DNA of 64,000 bases from Niabella pedocola. Lineage in GTDB: Bacteria > Bacteroidota > Bacteroidia > Chitinophagales > Chitinophagaceae. The stretch spans positions 248,001-312,000 of the forward strand of contig NZ_JAJNEC010000003.1 in NCBI RefSeq assembly GCF_021044425.1, read 5' to 3'. The translations under genes were made by a program, and so were the position numbers. Shown here in pieces: positions 54,859 through 63,834 of the stretch; position 1 is the stretch's first letter, and the number at the start of each line of letters is the position of its first letter. The notes under the pieces are model-generated. The model was not told the DNA's origin. It worked only from the letters and a program-made list of their open reading frames with translations, and ran no database searches.

Positions 54859-55593
54859 ATGGGCAGATATTGTTTAACATTATTGTTTTTGTGGATATCG
54901 CAGGTGGCTATTGCGCAGTTCAATGATTCGACCCATCATTACCTGAATGCGGGTTTATCGGGTACGCTGAACCAGTCTTCCGGCAGTAAGAACTATCTTT
55001 TAAATAACGCGTTAAAATACCGGTTCTATAAACGGAAGTCGGAGCTTAATGCAAATGCCGCCTGGATCTATGGACAAAATAATGACGGCATCACCAATAA
55101 TGATGTTACCACAGCGCTCGATTTTAATATTTACAGGGATACAGCTTCCCGTTTAAATTACTGGGGTCTTACCGCCTACACTAGCAGTTATTCCTTACGG
55201 ATCAACGGTCAGTTCCAGGCCGGACTGGGAGGGGCGTATAAGCTGATCGATGACGGATTGTTGTATTTCAGGATCAGTGACGGTATTTTATTTGAACAAA
55301 GCGATATCGCACCAACCGATAGTACCCGGGAGCGTTACCATACCTTCCGGAACTCGCTGCGCCTGCAGTTGCGGTGGCATCCCTACCATGCCCTTTCTTT
55401 TGAAAGCACTTCATTCTGGCAGCCGTCGTTAAAGAGCATGGATGATTACATCGTTACCTGTCAGCTGGGGCTCAACCTTAAGCTGGTAAAATGGCTTTCT
55501 TTATCAACCCGGCTGAACTATAACCGCATTAACCGGACGGGCAAAGAAAACCTGTTGTTTACCTACGGGGTGTTGTTTGAACGTTATTTCTAA
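54859..55593 (+). CDS. DUF481-type outer-membrane protein
   Basis: 244 residues. The signal peptide (MGRYCLTLLFLWISQVAIAQ) ends at ~20. The rest consists of alternating amphipathic strands, with paired-strand patterns such as NALKYRFYKRKSELNANAAWIYG, LNYWGLTAYTSSYSLRINGQFQAGLG and LSLSTRLNYNRINRTGKENLLFTYGVLFERYF, typical of DUF481 beta-barrels. I chose ATG 54859 because it opens a good signal peptide; the frame extends to 54739 upstream. Function unknown. Confidence 0.82.
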   Translation: MGRYCLTLLFLWISQVAIAQFNDSTHHYLNAGLSGTLNQSSGSKNYLLNNALKYRFYKRKSELNANAAWIYGQNNDGITNNDVTTALDFNIYRDTASRLNYWGLTAYTSSYSLRINGQFQAGLGGAYKLIDDGLLYFRISDGILFEQSDIAPTDSTRERYHTFRNSLRLQLRWHPYHALSFESTSFWQPSLKSMDDYIVTCQLGLNLKLVKWLSLSTRLNYNRINRTGKENLLFTYGVLFERYF

Positions 55594-55628
55594 CCTGGGC
55601 TAATTGGTGTTCGCAGCGTTCCCTGCGG

Positions 55629-55669
55629 GAGACACTGCGGTAACGGAAGGAGCGCTGCACCGCAGTCTC
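55629..55669. other. Long hairpin between convergent genes
   Basis: GAGA(ca)CTGCGGT (55629-55641) pairs with ACCGCAG-TCTC (55659-55669), a ~11-bp stem with a two-base bulge. No strong T-run; possibly a bidirectional 3'-end structure. Confidence 0.5.
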
Positions 55670-55709
55670 TTGCATCATTGCGCGAAACCCGCACCCCGCT
55701 GGTCATCAA

Positions 55710-56573
55710 TTATTGGTATTTGGGATTAAAAAATGATTGACCTGAACTGCCGTCCTTCACCAGGTTGGTGCCGGCTACAGGTTGTTGGAAGTGATAATTT
55801 AAAGCGCCGGTGGTACCCACGGTAAGGTCGATGGTGGTTCCGGTAATCCTGGACGCTTTGGCAGAACAAAGAAACACGGCGGCATCTGCAATATCCTGCA
55901 TCAGCGGTAGTGCTTTTAGCATCGTGTCATTGCGCATATTGCCCAGTACGGCGTTTGATAAAGCCGGATGCATTGCTGCAAAATCGCGGAATACCTTCGA
56001 ATCCGGTGAACCGGCCGAGCGGATATTGACCACGCGGATGCCGTAGGGACCCAATTCTGAAGCCAGGTTTCTTGAAAAACTTTCGATGGCGCAGCAGGTG
56101 GGTCCAAAACCGCCGGTTAACGGGTAACCAATGCCGCCGGGTGTAGCGGTAAGCGAAAGGATTATTCCTGAACGCTGTTGCTGCATGATCCGGGCTGCGG
56201 CCGTTGCGGTGATGAAATGGGAGCGCATCGCCCGGTGAATGGGGCGTAGAAAGTCTTCCAGGTCCATTGCACTTAGCGGAATATCCTGGGTGTCCTCAAG
56301 CCCGATAAGATTCATTGAAAGATCTACCGTACCGGCTGTTGCTGCAACCTGCAGCAGGTGTTCGTTGACAGATGATTGATCCAATCCATCGACAACGGCC
56401 ATAGTAGCGTTTCCTCCCGTGTTGCGGATGGCTGTAGCTACTGCCTGTACGGGTGCCTCCCGGTGACCGGTTACAAATACATGTGCGCCTTCCTTTGCAA
56501 GGGCATGGGCGATGGTTGCGCCGAGGGAGCCACCAGCGCCATAAATAACTGCATTTTTATTTTGTAGCAACAT
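55710..56573 (-). CDS. SDR-family protein lacking the usual catalytic Tyr/Lys
   Basis: 287 residues. A Rossmann start VIYGAGGSLGATIAHALAKEGAHVFVTG binds NAD(P)H, and the SDR core continues with NLIGL, IILSLTATPGG and the C-terminal RITGTTIDLTVGTTG. Where SDRs have Y-x-x-x-K the sequence is GFGPTCCAIESF, so Tyr is Phe and Lys is Cys. Related proteins in Bacteroidota and Actinobacteria share GGFGPxCxAIE and SAGSPDS, so this is a conserved subfamily rather than a random defect (recollection). It may bind cofactor and act by other residues. It stands alone. Confidence 0.85.
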   Translation of the reverse strand: MLLQNKNAVIYGAGGSLGATIAHALAKEGAHVFVTGHREAPVQAVATAIRNTGGNATMAVVDGLDQSSVNEHLLQVAATAGTVDLSMNLIGLEDTQDIPLSAMDLEDFLRPIHRAMRSHFITATAAARIMQQQRSGIILSLTATPGGIGYPLTGGFGPTCCAIESFSRNLASELGPYGIRVVNIRSAGSPDSKVFRDFAAMHPALSNAVLGNMRNDTMLKALPLMQDIADAAVFLCSAKASRITGTTIDLTVGTTGALNYHFQQPVAGTNLVKDGSSGQSFFNPKYQ

Positions 56574-56699
56574 GGTCTCTTTTTTTAATGAAGTACAAAT
56601 TTAAACATGCGGCATTGTACTATAATTGATAGATCGGACAATATAAGGGGGTGTTTGCGACATATGGGAGATAGATACCTTGCAGTTCAGTTTTTACTG
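56574..56699. other. Upstream region of the SDR gene
   Basis: The SDR promoter should lie here. No gene recognised. Confidence 0.4.
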
Positions 56700-57330
56700 C
56701 TAAAGCGCGCAAAGAGAATAGTGGTGATAGATATATTTGGAGCCCTTGCGAAATCCCTGTGCCCTTGTGGTTGTACTTATCGCAAACAGATGAAAATATT
56801 CGGGTCAATACCTTCGCTGGCTGCTCAAAAAATCCTTGCGCTTATTGCGGTTTAGTTTTTATCGCTAAGGGCGCAAAGCGGATAATGGTGATAGATATCT
56901 TTGAGATCCTTGCGAAGTCCCTGTGCCCTTGCGGTTGCACTTACTGCAAAGAGCGCGATGAAAACATTCGGGTCAATATACTCGCTGGCTGGTCAAAAAA
57001 TCCTTGCGTTCAATGCGGTTTGGTTTTTACCGCTGAGGGTGCCAGGAGGATAATGGTAACAGATATCTTTGAGATCCTTGCGAAGTCCCTGTGCCCTTGC
57101 GGTTGCACTTACTGCAAAGAGCGCGATGAAAACATTCGGGTCAATATACTCGCCGGCTGCTCAAAAAATCCTTGCGTTCATTGCGGTTTAGTTTTACCGC
57201 AAAGCGCACCAGGAGGATGAACGTGATAGCTATCTTCGCTAATCTCGTGAGGTTGTCGTGTCCTTGCGGTTGCGTTTACTGCAACGATCGCAATGGAACT
57301 ATTCCGGCCGAAACCCTTGCATCCCTTTCG
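56700..57330. repeat. ~166-bp tandem repeat array (4 copies)
   Basis: Copies begin near 56700, 56864, 57031 and 57199 (steps ~164, 168 and 167). Shared words are GTGATAGATATCTTTGAGAT, CCTGTGCCCTTGCGGTTG, TACTGCAAAGAGCGCGATG, TCAAAAAATCCTTGCG. Units 2 and 3 are the most alike; the first and fourth are diverged. One frame (56759-57220) stays open because unit length is near a multiple of three. The words resemble the GCAAAG/CACAAAG intergenic repeats common in environmental Bacteroidota. Confidence 0.88.
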
Positions 57331-57374
57331 GCTAAAACTGAACTATACGCTGCGCATCATTTACTCCGATGGAT

Positions 57375-58580
57375 TTAATGTGCATGTCCTTCCGTGTTGG
57401 TCATTTTTGCCAGCAGGAAGAAGGCTCCCTTTACGGCCACCATCGCACCGGGCGGGATACTGGCCAGCGGGGTGATTTGTGTATAGCCTACATCCGATAC
57501 CCCGCGGGCCACCGGAACCATCATGAAATGCGTTTCTTCCGCATGCCCTTTTTCATGTTGTGCATGTTCGTCGGCTCCGTGTGCAGGTTTATCGGTTGCT
57601 ACAATAAAAATATAATCCTTCCCCTGGAAATTGACCAGTGATGCATCCGGAACAGCGGGGGCTGTTTGGGTGTTCAGACTGATATTTGCAGTTACGCCCA
57701 TTCCATCGATGAGCCCGGTCTTTTCGCCTGTCACCGATGCATGTACGGGTACCGATTTTGTATCTCCCTCAAACGCTGTTCCGATCGAAAACACTTTTGC
57801 ATCGTATTCCTTACCGGGGTTGTTGGTGAGCGTGAAATGAATGACCTGTCCCACGCTGATCAGCGGCAGGTCTTTTTCATATACGTTCAGGTCGAGGTGA
57901 ATCTGGGAATTATTCACGATTTCCGCAATAGGGGCACTTACCGTAACATTACTGCCAATTTGTGCCATTACCTTGCTTACCGTACCGCTGATGGGCGAGC
58001 GTACCGGCAATGTGGCGGAGAACGAACGGCCGGCACCCATAGCACTAAGTTGCTGCTCAATACCGGCACGCTGGCTGCGCAGTGTTTTTAATTCGGTGCT
58101 GGCCCGCTGGTAATTCTTCAGCGGCGCAGCGTTGCCTTTATACAGATCCTGCTGGCGGGTTACTTCCAGCTCAGCGAGCTGTATCTGGGCATTGAGCTGC
58201 TGAAGCTGCTGTTGCAGGGGGATCAGGTCCGGATTTACAATGATGGCCAGTACCTGGCCCTTGTTTACAAATGCCCCGGGCCGCACATTTAGGGTGCGTA
58301 CAACGCCTCCGGATAATGGGGTAACAAAGGCCTTGTTCTCATTGGGTACAGTAAGCATGCCCATCGCCTTTACAGTATTGGACAATTCTTTGTTTTCAAT
58401 AGGGCCTAACTGCAGCCCGATAGATTTGATCTGGTCCGCCGTCATGGATACACCATCTTCCGCATGGGTTTCTGTTTCGGCGGCTTCCTTTTCTTCAGCG
58501 GCCGGTTCCGGCTTGCTGTTACAGGCAAAGAGAAGGCTTACTGTAAATACGATAGATAATATATGGATCTGTTTTAGCAT
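57375..58580 (-). CDS. RND efflux periplasmic adaptor (CusB/CzcB type)
   Basis: 401 residues. A lipoprotein signal ends at Cys20 (LLFACNS), followed by an acidic Glu/His linker. A lipoyl/barrel-sandwich part includes NKAFVTPLSGGVVRTLNVRPGAFVNKGQVLAIIVNPDLIPLQQQLQ, an alpha hairpin and SGTVSKVMAQIGSNVTVSAPIAEI. A His-rich segment near the end (HGADEHAQHEKGHAEETHF) suggests metal binding. It bridges the RND pump and the TolC channel in the periplasm. The stop is the last of the operon and the gene is 9 bp from the TolC gene. Confidence 0.92.
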   Translation of the reverse strand: MLKQIHILSIVFTVSLLFACNSKPEPAAEEKEAAETETHAEDGVSMTADQIKSIGLQLGPIENKELSNTVKAMGMLTVPNENKAFVTPLSGGVVRTLNVRPGAFVNKGQVLAIIVNPDLIPLQQQLQQLNAQIQLAELEVTRQQDLYKGNAAPLKNYQRASTELKTLRSQRAGIEQQLSAMGAGRSFSATLPVRSPISGTVSKVMAQIGSNVTVSAPIAEIVNNSQIHLDLNVYEKDLPLISVGQVIHFTLTNNPGKEYDAKVFSIGTAFEGDTKSVPVHASVTGEKTGLIDGMGVTANISLNTQTAPAVPDASLVNFQGKDYIFIVATDKPAHGADEHAQHEKGHAEETHFMMVPVARGVSDVGYTQITPLASIPPGAMVAVKGAFFLLAKMTNTEGHAH

Positions 58581-58589
58581 GTGTTTGGA

Positions 58590-59792
58590 TTATTGATGAA
58601 TGAAATATAGATACTGGATTACGGCCTGGTTATACCGGTTTAATGCATCCAGGTAGTTTTTCTGCATATCTGTTGCCTGGCCCAGGTATTGCGTCAGTTC
58701 CATAAAACTGATCTCACCGCCTTTATAGCCGATGGTAGCCGCTTTAATAATGGCATCTGACTGGTGCAGGCCGCTGTCCTCATAATATTGCAGTAAAGCG
58801 TTTGCCTGTGCGGTTTCAGTAAGAGCCTGTTGTTTTTGATGCTCCATTTTTTGTGCCTGCCATTCCAGCGTCTTTTGCTGCGCTTCCATTTCTGCCTGTG
58901 CTGCAAGCATTTTTTGTTTATTGGCTCCTGCGCTAAAAATCGGGATCCCTACAGAAACAGAAAATCCTGAATACGGATTTTTCATCCCATACAGCGCCTG
59001 TGAAAAAAAGCGCCCTGAGAACTCAGGTTTTACGGCGTTTTTTTGCATGCGGATATTGGAGGCGGCGATGGTTATATTTTGCTGCTGAAGTGCCAGCAAC
59101 GGATGCGACTGGCCGTTTTCCCCGCCGGGAAGCAGCAGTTTCCGCAACGGAGCATCCGGGGGCAGCAGGGATTGGTCTGTGTTCAACAGCAACATCAGCT
59201 GTTGTTGCTGTACGCGCATTTCGTTCTGTACCTCTTTTGCCTGTGCCTGCAGCTCTTTAAACCGCATTTCCGCCGCGATCTTTTCAATGCCCGCGGCTTC
59301 TCCTTTTTGGTACCGCAGTGTGGCAGCCTGTAACAAGGCACGGTAGGTACTGTCTAGCTGGCTGTATAAATGGTAACGGCCCTGCAGGTACCAAAGCTGA
59401 TAATAGGCTTTCCGCACGTCTTTTTTTATTTGCACTTCTATAGCAGCGGTATTCATTTCATAATACCGGGCCTGTTCTTTAAAATATTGCTGCCGGGCTT
59501 TGTAAACGCCGGGCCATTCCAGGCTCTGGCTCACACCGATCTTTAAAACGCCTTTGGCATTGCCGGGTTGCAGGTCTTCATTTTCCGCAAAGATGCCCGT
59601 GTTCGCCAGTCCCTTTGCCGTTTTTGTAAGGGCATTGGCTTTTTTCAGTTCCGCTTTATTTACGTCGTATTCCAGATTGGCACCGGCGGTAGCCAGGGCC
59701 TCATCAATGGTGATGCGCTGTGCCGCAACGGGCAGACTTGCCATGCATAACAAGACCAAATAAAGTATATATGGATATAGGATCCGGTTCAT
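58590..59792 (-). CDS. TolC-family outer-membrane efflux channel
   Basis: 400 residues: a signal peptide (to ~25, LPVAAQR), then two repeats of long helical hairpins and short beta strands typical of outer membrane efflux proteins (ITIDEALATAGANLEYDVN, ALTKTAKGLANTG, QYFKEQARYYEMNTAAIEVQ, FMELTQYLGQATDMQKNYLDALNRYNQAVIQYLYF). It exports what the RND pump and adaptor deliver. It lies 4 bp from the RND pump gene and 9 bp from the adaptor gene. Confidence 0.9.
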   Translation of the reverse strand: MNRILYPYILYLVLLCMASLPVAAQRITIDEALATAGANLEYDVNKAELKKANALTKTAKGLANTGIFAENEDLQPGNAKGVLKIGVSQSLEWPGVYKARQQYFKEQARYYEMNTAAIEVQIKKDVRKAYYQLWYLQGRYHLYSQLDSTYRALLQAATLRYQKGEAAGIEKIAAEMRFKELQAQAKEVQNEMRVQQQQLMLLLNTDQSLLPPDAPLRKLLLPGGENGQSHPLLALQQQNITIAASNIRMQKNAVKPEFSGRFFSQALYGMKNPYSGFSVSVGIPIFSAGANKQKMLAAQAEMEAQQKTLEWQAQKMEHQKQQALTETAQANALLQYYEDSGLHQSDAIIKAATIGYKGGEISFMELTQYLGQATDMQKNYLDALNRYNQAVIQYLYFIHQ

Positions 59793-59796
59793 GATT

Positions 59797-62700
59797 TTAA
59801 TTTTCAGGATTAACAGAAGGGGAGGAGCCTCCCGGTGTGGTACTGCTTCTTGTTTCGCTCCGGTTGAACAACAGGTAGAGACAGGGAAGCACGATCAATG
59901 TAAGCAGGGTAGCGGAGATCAGTCCGCCGATCACTACTGTAGCCAGCGGACGCTGCACCTCGGCGCCCGCCCCCTGGCTCAATGCCATGGGCAAAAAACC
60001 AAGGGAGGCAACGGCCGCTGTCATGAGTACGGGGCGCAAACGCGTCATAGCCCCGGTGATCACACGCCGGTAGATGTTTTGTTCGCCTTCTGTTTTTAAC
60101 TGGTTAAACGTACCTACCAGCACGATCCCGTTGAGCACGGCTACTCCAAACAGGGCAATAAAGCCCACACCGGCGGAGATGCTGAAGGGCATACCACGCA
60201 AGGCCAGGGCGCAAACGCCGCCAATAGCACTTAATGGAATCGCTGTAAAAATCAGTAAGGCCTGTTTTACGGAATGGAAGGTGAAGTACAATAAGGCAAA
60301 TATGAGCAGTAAGGCTATCGGAACGGCGATCTGTAAACGGGCCGAGGCCTCTTTGAGATTTTGAAACGTACCGCCGAATGTAGTATAATAACCTGCCGGC
60401 AGCTGAAACCGGGGCTGCTTCAGCAATTGCTGGATATCTTCCACTACGCTTTCTACATCCCGGTTGCGTACATTGAACCCGATCACGATCCGGCGTTTGG
60501 CGTCTTCCCGCGTGATCTGCGCCGGCCCTTCTTTAAAGGTAACGGCTGCCAGTTCGGAAAGCGGTACCTGGTGGCCGGCCGGTGTTGGAACAAACAGGGA
60601 GGCCACGCTTTCGAGTGAGCTGCGGTAGGCACTGTCTACACGCACTACCAGGTCAAATTTCCGTTCGTTCTCAAAGATTACACCGGCGGCCGTACCTGCA
60701 AAGGCCGTGGTAACCACATCATTGATGGCGGCAATACTCAACCCATAGCTGGCAATGCGCGCGCGATCGTATTCAATGGTGATCTGGGGCAGGCCGGCGA
60801 TCCGTTCGATCTGGGGAGACGATACACCCTTTATGCCGCTGATGGCCTTTGAAATGTTCTGTGCCTGTGCCAGCAGCGTGTCCAGGTTCTCTCCAAAGAT
60901 CTTTACGGCCACATCCTGCTTGATGCCCGTCATCAGTTCATTAAATCGCATTTGAATGGGCTGGCTGGGCTCGGCAATAACGCCGGGTAATGTTTCCAGT
61001 TTTTCTTTCATCAGCGCTGCCATTTTTGTATAGTCCTTTGTAGTGGTCCATTCGCTTTTGTCCTTCATCACTACGATCAGGTCTGATGCATTCATAGGCA
61101 TGGGGTCTGTTGCTACATCTGCGGATCCGGTTTTTCCCACAACCATTTTTACCTCGGGAAATGTCCGCAGTATTTTCTCTGCCTGGAAAGCCGTCTCTAT
61201 GGTTTGCGCCAGTGAGGTACCCTGCGGCAGTCCGAACTCAATGGCATAATCACCTTCTTCCAGGCTGGGGATAAATTCGCCGCCCATACGTGTGAATAAA
61301 AACAGGGCACCCGCAAATAATACCAGGGCAATGGCAACCACGCTTTTCTTAACGCGGAGTGTTTTTTGCAATATCGGGTGATAAAAGCGTTGTAACCGCT
61401 GCATCATACGATCGGAAAAGGTTTCCTTCTGCGCGCCGTTTTTTGAAAGAAACAGTGCGCACATCATGGGGATATAGGTCAAAGAAAGCAGCAGGGCTCC
61501 CAGGATGGCAAAACTTACCGTTTGTGCCATGGGACGAAACATTTTGCCTTCGATGCCTACCAGGGTAAGAATGGGCAGATAAACAATAAGAATGATGATC
61601 TCTCCAAAAGCCGCACTGCTCCTTATTTTAGAAGCAGCCTGGTATACTTCAGAATCCATCTGCTGCTGGGTTAGCCGCTGCATCCGTTTTTTACTGTAGA
61701 GATGATGCAGGGTTGCTTCTACAATGATCACGGCACCGTCTACGATCAGCCCGAAATCGATCGCACCAAGGCTCATCAGGTTGGCGCTTACGCCAAAGAG
61801 GTTCATCATGCCGAGTGCAAACAGGAGGGAGAGCGGAATAGCGGAAGCTACAATAAGGCCGGCACGCAGGTTTCCCAGGAAAAGCAGCAATACAAAAATC
61901 ACGATAAGGGCCCCTTCGATCAGATTTTTTTCTACCGTGCCGATAGCCCGGTTCACCAATGCACTGCGATCAAGAAAAGGTTCCACTTCCACATCGGCGG
62001 GTAAGGACTGCTGGATGGAGACCATCCGCTCTTTTACCCGCTTTACCACTTCGTTGCTGTTAGCGCCTTTCAGCATCAGCACAATACCGCCCACCACTTC
62101 TTTTTCGCCATTATAGGTAAGCGCTCCATAACGGGGTGGTGACCCAAACTGTACGGTGGCCACATCCCGGATCAGCACCGGAATGCCATTGGAAGCGGTT
62201 TTGATCACCATGTTCTCAATGTCCCGGAAATCCCGGGCCATGCCAATGCCCCTGATAAAATAGGCATTGGGTTTTTTATCGATATAGGCGCCTCCGGTAT
62301 TCTGATTGTTTTTTTCAAGAGCGGCCACAACCTCGGGTATAGTAATGTTCATTGCCTGTAACCGGTCCGGGTTCAAACTCACCTCATATTGTTTGGTTAT
62401 ACCACCGAAGCCGCTGATCTCGGCTACGCCTTCAATGCCGGCCAGCTGGCGCGCCACGATCCAGTCCTGCAGCGTCCGCAGGTCCATCGGTGTATACTTT
62501 TGTTCGCTGCCTTTTCTGGGATGCAGTACGTACTGGTAGATCTCTCCCAAGCCGGTGGTTACAGGTGCAATGCCCGGGCTGCCCATACCTTCAGGGATCT
62601 GCTTTTCGGCATCCTTAAGTTTTTCACCGATGAGCTGGCGGGCAAAATAAATATCTACATTGTCTTTAAACACAATGGTGATTACACTCAATCCAAAACG

Positions 62701-62958
62701 GGAAAAGGAACGCATCTCTACCACATTGGGCAGGTTTGCCATTACCCGTTCAATGGGGCTGGTTACAAACTGCTCTACCTCCTGGGCGGCCAGGGTAGGC
62801 GACTGGGTAATGATCTGCACCTGGTTGTTGGTAATGTCCGGAAGGGCATCGATCGGTAGTTTGCTGGCGCTCCAGATACCCCAGATGATCAACCCGAGTG
62901 TACATACGGCAATAACGAGTTTATTCTGTATGCTGAAACGTATGATTTTTTCTAACAC
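59797..62958 (-). CDS. Heavy-metal RND efflux pump (CusA/CzcA family)
   Basis: 1053 residues, 12 membrane helices. N-terminal FSIQNKLVIAVCTLGLIIWGIWSASKLPIDALPDITNNQVQI is typical of the heavy-metal efflux (HME) branch. Later motifs: GTVEKNLIEGALIVIFVLLLFLGNLRAGLIVASAIPLSLLFALGMMNLFG, LGAIDFGLIVDGAVIIVEATLHH (TM4 with the HME Asp), GEFIPSLEEGDYAIEFGLPQGTSL. It uses the proton gradient to expel metal ions, with CusB-like and TolC partners encoded downstream. The metal cannot be read from the sequence alone. Confidence 0.95.
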   Translation of the reverse strand: MLEKIIRFSIQNKLVIAVCTLGLIIWGIWSASKLPIDALPDITNNQVQIITQSPTLAAQEVEQFVTSPIERVMANLPNVVEMRSFSRFGLSVITIVFKDNVDIYFARQLIGEKLKDAEKQIPEGMGSPGIAPVTTGLGEIYQYVLHPRKGSEQKYTPMDLRTLQDWIVARQLAGIEGVAEISGFGGITKQYEVSLNPDRLQAMNITIPEVVAALEKNNQNTGGAYIDKKPNAYFIRGIGMARDFRDIENMVIKTASNGIPVLIRDVATVQFGSPPRYGALTYNGEKEVVGGIVLMLKGANSNEVVKRVKERMVSIQQSLPADVEVEPFLDRSALVNRAIGTVEKNLIEGALIVIFVLLLFLGNLRAGLIVASAIPLSLLFALGMMNLFGVSANLMSLGAIDFGLIVDGAVIIVEATLHHLYSKKRMQRLTQQQMDSEVYQAASKIRSSAAFGEIIILIVYLPILTLVGIEGKMFRPMAQTVSFAILGALLLSLTYIPMMCALFLSKNGAQKETFSDRMMQRLQRFYHPILQKTLRVKKSVVAIALVLFAGALFLFTRMGGEFIPSLEEGDYAIEFGLPQGTSLAQTIETAFQAEKILRTFPEVKMVVGKTGSADVATDPMPMNASDLIVVMKDKSEWTTTKDYTKMAALMKEKLETLPGVIAEPSQPIQMRFNELMTGIKQDVAVKIFGENLDTLLAQAQNISKAISGIKGVSSPQIERIAGLPQITIEYDRARIASYGLSIAAINDVVTTAFAGTAAGVIFENERKFDLVVRVDSAYRSSLESVASLFVPTPAGHQVPLSELAAVTFKEGPAQITREDAKRRIVIGFNVRNRDVESVVEDIQQLLKQPRFQLPAGYYTTFGGTFQNLKEASARLQIAVPIALLLIFALLYFTFHSVKQALLIFTAIPLSAIGGVCALALRGMPFSISAGVGFIALFGVAVLNGIVLVGTFNQLKTEGEQNIYRRVITGAMTRLRPVLMTAAVASLGFLPMALSQGAGAEVQRPLATVVIGGLISATLLTLIVLPCLYLLFNRSETRSSTTPGGSSPSVNPEN

Positions 62959-63121
62959 ATGAATTCGGTTTAATGATAAAAGACGGTAATGCCGTTAGGG
63001 CATCCTTAAAACAAGGGGAAACGACGGCGCTGCTGCAACCGGCACAAATGATTGCGCGGCATGCATCTGTATACATACAGAAATAACAAAGGCTTTAGAG
63101 AAAATCCGTCGCTAAAAGGAA

Positions 63122-63442
63122 TCAGCAAACAGGTTTGGGAGGCTGCCAGATCCGGGCTTTAAAACCGGCCAGGTACTGATCTGCATAAAGGGCGGTTTTA
63201 AAACCGGCAGGAACAATGGCACCGGACGAAACGGCGGGTGCCAGCGGAATTTTTGCTACAACAGAACTGCAGCAATTGCACAAACAAAGTGGTGTGCAAT
63301 GCTCGGTGGTATGTGTATGACCGGACGCTGTTTGAAGGGCTACTACGTTATCGTCGCCATTGCAGGCATCACCGCCATCCGAACAAGGTACGGCGATAAG
63401 CGATAACAGGTAAAACCCAAAAAGAAACAGGAATCCTTTCAT
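63122..63442 (-). CDS. DUF6660-type Cys/His-rich exported protein
   Basis: 106 residues. A signal peptide (MKGFLFLFGFYLLSLIAVPCSDGG) and a mature part with HTHTTEHCTPLCLCNCCSSVV, rich in Cys and His, resembling DUF6660. Members are found beside CusA/CzcA-type efflux genes and may bind the metal. ATG at 63442 is preferred to an upstream TTG at 63451. It lies 163 bp upstream of the RND pump on the same strand, so it is probably the operon's first gene. Confidence 0.75.
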   Translation of the reverse strand: MKGFLFLFGFYLLSLIAVPCSDGGDACNGDDNVVALQTASGHTHTTEHCTPLCLCNCCSSVVAKIPLAPAVSSGAIVPAGFKTALYADQYLAGFKARIWQPPKPVC

Positions 63443-63448
63443 TGGTTG

Positions 63449-63480
63449 CAAAGCTAAATCATCGCAAATTGCTGAACAAA
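63449..63480 (-). promoter_or_regulatory. Promoter of the metal-efflux operon (near-leaderless)
   Basis: On the minus strand TTTG (63477-63480) and TAGCTTTG (63449-63456), spacer 20 bp, match the Bacteroidota consensus. The transcript would begin within a few bases of the DUF6660 start codon (63442). Confidence 0.5.
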
Positions 63481-63574
63481 TAATCCGCGGGGTTTTAATG
63501 TAACCATAGTGCAGAATTCAGCCATCAGCCTTCAGATGGCCCTGTCAGATCTTGAAGTCGGGCGTTTGCTTTGT

Positions 63575-63834
63575 GGATCTTGTTTTTTGAGATTTGAGAT
63601 TTGAGAATCGAGACTTCAGATTTGAGATTTGTTTTTTGGTTCTCAGATTTTGCCCTTTTAGAATTTAGGGTTTAGTATTTATTAATTAGAATTTCAAGCA
63701 CCGGGCTTGCTATTTGCTTTTTTGGATCTTGTTTTTTGAGATTTGAGGTTTGAGAATCGAGACTTCAGATTTGAGATTTGTTTTTTGGTTCTCAGTTTTT
63801 ACCCTTTTGGAATTTAGGGTTTAGTATTTAGAAT
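63575..63834. repeat. 149-bp direct repeat of GATTTGAG-type sequence
   Basis: GGATCTTGTTTTTTGAGATT begins at 63575 and again at 63724. Both copies contain GAGAATCGAGACTTCAGATT, GTTTTTTGGTTCTCAG and GAATTTAGGGTTTAGTATTT; the second is truncated. Same words, on the opposite strand, as the repeats at 17880-17971 and 37558-37676. Confidence 0.88.

Noticed and set aside
56607..57378. Cys-rich CPCGCTYC reading frames as zinc-finger proteins
   Set aside because: Most likely chance translation of the ~166-bp repeat; kept only as a finding to test.
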